Assembly (NCBI RefSeq): GCF_023243075.1 | Contig: NZ_JALKFZ020000140.1 | Span: forward strand, 109,758 to 173,757 | DNA from: Frankia sp. AiPa1 | GTDB lineage: Bacteria; Actinomycetota; Actinomycetes; Frankiales; Frankiaceae | Length of the DNA stretch: 64,000 bases | Direction of reading: 5' to 3' | Part shown: positions 61,010 to 64,000 of the stretch, in pieces | Numbering within the stretch: position 1 is the first letter of the stretch | Layout of the letters: every line of letters starts with the position of its first letter | The notes under the pieces: generated by a model | What the model saw: the letters and a program-made list of their open reading frames with translations, nothing else | Database searches by the model: none | Told to the model about the DNA's origin: nothing | Position numbers and translations under genes: made by a program

Positions 61010-62443
61010 GTGCAGGGCAGCTGGAACACGATCCCCGAGCTGGTGCGGAGCGCCGGCGAGCGGTTCGGCTCCGCCGAGGCGGTCGTCGACGGGGCTGAGC
61101 GGATCACCTTCGCCGAGCTTGCCGAGCGGGTCCGCCGGGCGGCGGGCGCTCTGGACGCGATGGGCGTGCGCCCCGGCGACCGGGTGGGGATCTGGGCGCC
61201 CAACAGCGCGCAGTGGATCGTCGCCGCCTTCGGTGTGCTCACCGCGGGGGGTGTGCTCGTCCCGGTGAACACCCGGTGGACGGCGCGGGAGGCGGCCGAC
61301 GTCCTGACCCGCAGCGCCGCGGCGGCGGTGCTGGTCTCGCCGGGCTTCCTCGGGCGCGACTACACCGCCCCGCCCGGCATCCGCGCGATCGACATCACGT
61401 CGGACGCCCTGGCCGGCGGTCGCCCGCTCGAGCGCGAGGTCGACGGCGACGCCGTCGCCGACATCCTGTTCACCTCGGGGACCACCGGGCGCCCCAAGGG
61501 CGTGATGATGAACCATCGGCAGACGCTGCGGCTGTATGACGAATGGTGCGACCTCGCGGATCTGCGCCAGGGCGACCGCTACCTGCTGGTCAATCCCTTC
61601 TTTCACACCTTCGGCTACAAGGCCGGCCTGGTGGCGTCGCTGACCCGTGGCGCCACCATGCTGCCGATGGCGGTCTTCGACGTCGACCGGGTCCGCGAGG
61701 TGGTGGCGCGCGAGCGGGTCACCATGCTGCCCGGTCCGCCGACGCTGTACCACTCGCTGCTCGAGGGCGCCGGGAAGCACGATCTGTCGTCGCTGCGCTG
61801 CGCGGTGACGGGCTCCGCCGACATTCCGGTCGAGCTGATCCGGCGGATGAAGGCCGAGCTGCCGTTCCAGTCGATTATGACGGGGTACGGGCTCACGGAG
61901 GCCGGCACGGCCACCGCGTCCCGGCCCGGGGACTCGTTCGAGGACATCGCGACCACGGTCGGTACCGCCTGCGACGGCGTCGAGGTCAGCATCGCCGATG
62001 ACGGTGAGGTGCTGGTGCGCGGCTACTCGGTCATGCAGGGCTATCTCGACGACCCGGTCGCCACCGCCGAGGCGATCGACGCCGACGGCTGGCTGCGCAC
62101 CGGTGACACCGGCACTCTCGACGAGCGGGGCCGCCTGCGCATCGTCGGGCGCAAGAAGGACATGTTCATCGTCGGCGGTTTCAACGCCTACCCGGCCGAG
62201 ATCGAGGGCGTACTGCTCGAGCATCCGGCCATCGCCCAGGCCGCCGTCATCGGGGTGCCCGACGACCGCCTGGGCGAGGTGGGCCGGGCGTTCGTGGTCG
62301 CCCGCGCTCCGTTGTCGGCCAGCGAGCTGACGGCCTGGAGCAAGCAGCGGCTCGCCGGTTACAAGGTGCCGCGCTCCGTGGTGTTCCTCGAGGCCCTGCC
62401 GCTGAACGCCAGCGGCAAGGTGATGAAGGACCGCCTGCGCTGA
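61010..62443 (+). CDS. Acyl-CoA ligase, AMP-forming (FadD3-like)
   Basis: GTG 61010 is chosen for the GAGGAG site and because the protein then begins at the conserved N-terminus (NTIPELVRSAGERFG); 477 residues result. Motifs are complete: ATP loop FTSGTTGRPKG, YGLTEAG, TGDTGTLDERGRLRIVGRKKDM and the catalytic Lys in NASGKVMKD. The closest known type in form is FadD3, which activates the C/D-ring remnant of steroids, but medium-chain and aromatic ligases look similar. It would prime the compound for beta-oxidation-like breakdown. Confidence 0.88.
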   Translation: MQGSWNTIPELVRSAGERFGSAEAVVDGAERITFAELAERVRRAAGALDAMGVRPGDRVGIWAPNSAQWIVAAFGVLTAGGVLVPVNTRWTAREAADVLTRSAAAAVLVSPGFLGRDYTAPPGIRAIDITSDALAGGRPLEREVDGDAVADILFTSGTTGRPKGVMMNHRQTLRLYDEWCDLADLRQGDRYLLVNPFFHTFGYKAGLVASLTRGATMLPMAVFDVDRVREVVARERVTMLPGPPTLYHSLLEGAGKHDLSSLRCAVTGSADIPVELIRRMKAELPFQSIMTGYGLTEAGTATASRPGDSFEDIATTVGTACDGVEVSIADDGEVLVRGYSVMQGYLDDPVATAEAIDADGWLRTGDTGTLDERGRLRIVGRKKDMFIVGGFNAYPAEIEGVLLEHPAIAQAAVIGVPDDRLGEVGRAFVVARAPLSASELTAWSKQRLAGYKVPRSVVFLEALPLNASGKVMKDRLR

Positions 62444-62538
62444 GCCCGGCGTCGGCGGGACCAGGCGGCCGGACGTCGGAGCCGGCCGGCCCTGATGACC
62501 AGGCCGGCCAGCCTGGATGGCGATCACTGGGAGGGTAC

Positions 62539-63495
62539 GTGCGGTTCGGCGTGATGATCGGCCCCGAGCGGGGTGACACGGCGCGCAAGGTCGGACGGAT
62601 GATCGACGATGTCCGCTGGGCCGAGCAGGCGGGGATGGACACGGCGTGGGTCCCGCAGGTTCCCTCCGACTTCGACGCGCTGATCGCGGTGGCGCTGATG
62701 GGGGCGAACACCGAGCGGATCGAGCTGGGCACGGCGGTCGTGCCGCTTCCGGCCCAGCATCCGATCGCGCTTGCCCGTCAGACATTGTCCGCTCAGGCGG
62801 CGACGGGCGGCCGGCTGGCACTCGGCGTCGGCCCGTCACATCACTGGATCGTGCGGGACATGCTCGGGCTGCCCTACGAGCGGCCCGCCGCGCTCACCCG
62901 CGACTACCTGGAGGTGCTGGCCAGCGCCCTGCACGGCCCCGGGCCAGTGGACGTCGAGAACGAGACGTACACCGTGCACAACCCGCTGGAGATCGGCCCG
63001 GTGGCACCGCTGCCGCTGCTGGTGGCCGCGCTGGGCCCGGTGATGCTGCGCCTGGCCGGCGAGCGTGCCGACGGCACCGTGCTGTGGCTGGCCGACGACC
63101 GCGCGATCGCCGAGCACATCGCACCGCGGATCACCCGGGCGGCCGAGCAGGCGGGGCGGCCGGCGCCGCGGATCGTCGCCGGCATTCCGGTCTGCCTGTG
63201 CCGGCCGGACGAGGTCGACGTCGCCCGGGAGCGGGCCAACCGGATCCTCGGCGAGGCCGAGGTCTCCCCCAACTACCAGCGGCTGCTCGACCACGGCGAC
63301 GCCGACAACGTCGGCGACCTGTGCATCGTCGGCGACGAGACGGCCCTGGTCGCCGGATTCAAGCGGTACGCCGACGCCGGGGTCACCGACCTGTCGTTCC
63401 GGCTGCTGCCGATCGGCGACAATCGGGACGAGCTGGTCGCCTCGAAGCACCGGACCCGCCAGGTCATCGCCGAGCTGGTGGCGAGCCTGCGCTGA
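62539..63495 (+). CDS. LLM-class F420-dependent oxidoreductase
   Basis: GTG 62539 follows GGGAGGG. The 318-residue TIM-barrel protein has the luciferase-like start MRFGVMIGPERGD, the strand IELGTAVVPLPAQHPIALARQ and GGRLALGVGPSHHW. It lacks close relation to luciferase alpha/beta proper and fits actinobacterial F420-dependent dehydrogenases or reductases found beside acyl-CoA ligases. It is in line with the ligase gene, 95 bp downstream, and probably co-transcribed. Confidence 0.88.
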   Translation: MRFGVMIGPERGDTARKVGRMIDDVRWAEQAGMDTAWVPQVPSDFDALIAVALMGANTERIELGTAVVPLPAQHPIALARQTLSAQAATGGRLALGVGPSHHWIVRDMLGLPYERPAALTRDYLEVLASALHGPGPVDVENETYTVHNPLEIGPVAPLPLLVAALGPVMLRLAGERADGTVLWLADDRAIAEHIAPRITRAAEQAGRPAPRIVAGIPVCLCRPDEVDVARERANRILGEAEVSPNYQRLLDHGDADNVGDLCIVGDETALVAGFKRYADAGVTDLSFRLLPIGDNRDELVASKHRTRQVIAELVASLR

Positions 63496-63545
63496 CCGGG
63501 ATGCGGATCCCAGGCCCGGCGCGGCGCAGGCTCGCCTGGCCTGGG

Positions 63546-64000
63546 TCACTCGTAGCGGACGCGGGCGGTCGGCGTGCTCGGGACGCCCTGGCAGGTGAGC
63601 ACGTAGCCCTCGGCGACCTCGTCCTCGGTCAGCGCGTCGTTGACGTGCATCGTCGCCGCGCCCTCCTCCAGCACGGCGATGCAGGTGGCGCAGGAACCGG
63701 ACTCGCAGGAGAACGGCGGGGAAAGCCCCGCCCGGCGGGCGCTCTCCAGGAGCGTCTCGCCGGTTCGCCGGGCAACGGTCACCCGCTTGCGGCCCAGAAT
63801 GATCGTCACCTCGCCGTCGCCCTCGACCGCCGCGCCCGCGCCCGCGCCGGTCGGGACGGTCGTCTCCGGTGCCCCGATGGCCGCGGCCGCCGCCGCGGCG
63901 GCGGGCGCGCCGGCGCCGCACCCGTCCCCGAACACCAGACCCGGCCCCGGCACGGCGGCCTCGCCCAGGCTCATGTAAGCCTCGGGGCCGCTGACGTATC
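63546..64000 (-). CDS. C-terminal part of a KshB-like ferredoxin reductase (partial)
   Basis: The frame runs in from the right edge. Its first residues YVSGPEAYM are the end of an NAD-binding FNR domain. An Ala/Gly-rich linker and a plant-type 2Fe-2S domain follow (PPFSCESGSCATCIAVLEEG and VLTCQG supply the four Cys). This order, FNR then ferredoxin at the C-terminus, is that of the reductases of Rieske oxygenases such as 3-ketosteroid 9-alpha-hydroxylase (KshB) and phenylacetyl-CoA epoxidase. An internal ATG at 63974 is not the true start. It converges with the LLM gene over 50 bp. Confidence 0.85.
   Translation of the reverse strand, partial: YVSGPEAYMSLGEAAVPGPGLVFGDGCGAGAPAAAAAAAAIGAPETTVPTGAGAGAAVEGDGEVTIILGRKRVTVARRTGETLLESARRAGLSPPFSCESGSCATCIAVLEEGAATMHVNDALTEDEVAEGYVLTCQGVPSTPTARVRYE

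Noticed and set aside
59743..61272. 509-aa version of the dioxygenase
   Set aside because: The N-terminal 240 codons cross a regulatory region with AT-rich promoters; ATG 60549 has a strong ribosome site and matches TauD length.
60563..62839. 758-codon minus-strand frame antisense to the acyl-CoA ligase
   Set aside because: No domain content; the plus-strand ligase has all catalytic motifs.
1..64000. tRNA, rRNA, insertion sequences or phage integration sites
   Set aside because: No tRNA-like cloverleaf, rRNA stretch, transposase or integrase was noticed on either strand; a covariance-model search would be needed to exclude small RNAs.

Overview
The window is high-GC DNA with dense ATGA/GTGA gene overlaps, GTG and TTG starts, F420-type enzymes, a type II polyketide synthase with a SARP regulator, and a tellurium-resistance-type operon. 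This points to a filamentous actinobacterium; a Frankia-like lineage is my best guess from protein character, not a proven assignment.

Region 1 (1-14271, all minus strand) is one tightly coupled operon. In transcription order it encodes a secreted/anchored von Willebrand A protein, a bacterial tubulin-like GTPase, a large multi-pass membrane protein, a small one-helix membrane protein with a repetitive tail, a protein-kinase-fold protein that has lost its catalytic residues, a zinc-ribbon P-loop GTPase, a GAP1-like coiled-coil protein with a C-terminal membrane anchor, and a further membrane protein cut by the window edge. This is the least described part of the window. It resembles the GTPase/vWA multi-protein conflict or stress systems known from comparative genomics of actinobacteria; its biochemistry is, as far as I know, open.

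Region 2 (14844-41728) is a type II aromatic polyketide locus. It has ACP, KS-beta, KS-alpha, an acyltransferase and a KSIII-like protein with Ser in place of the catalytic Cys (as in DpsC), suggesting a non-acetate starter. It also has an ActIII-type ketoreductase, a didomain aromatase/cyclase, an ActIV-like metallo-beta-lactamase-fold cyclase, an ActVI-ORF1-like dehydrogenase, an ActVA-ORF5-like flavin monooxygenase, an ABM monooxygenase, a Tat-exported bicovalent FAD oxidase, SDRs and an F420/FMN-type oxidase. Regulators are a SARP and a TetR protein divergent from an MFS exporter, with a clear palindromic operator. A complete peptide-type ABC importer and a DUF1684 protein sit inside the cluster. 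The set suggests a benzoisochromanequinone-like product with an unusual alkyl side chain (inference).

Region 3 (41898-45024) holds a GNAT acetyltransferase, a broken glutamate-receptor-like channel gene, a small unknown gene and a YihY/BrkB membrane protein.

Region 4 (45134-64000) looks catabolic: Baeyer-Villiger monooxygenase, HSL-type esterase, P450, SDR, DapB-like dehydrogenase, branched-chain-type ABC transporter with fused permeases and no binding protein, TauD-type dioxygenase, acyl-CoA ligase, LLM-type F420 enzyme and the end of a KshB-like ferredoxin reductase. A steroid, terpenoid or other cyclic ketone substrate is plausible. A near-identical 16-nt element precedes the divergent dioxygenase and ligase genes. 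Within this region lies a TelA / small unknown / TerD-TerA operon (49512-53010), a second stress-type system. Short tandem repeats of 9-22 bp at gene ends and promoters recur through the window.
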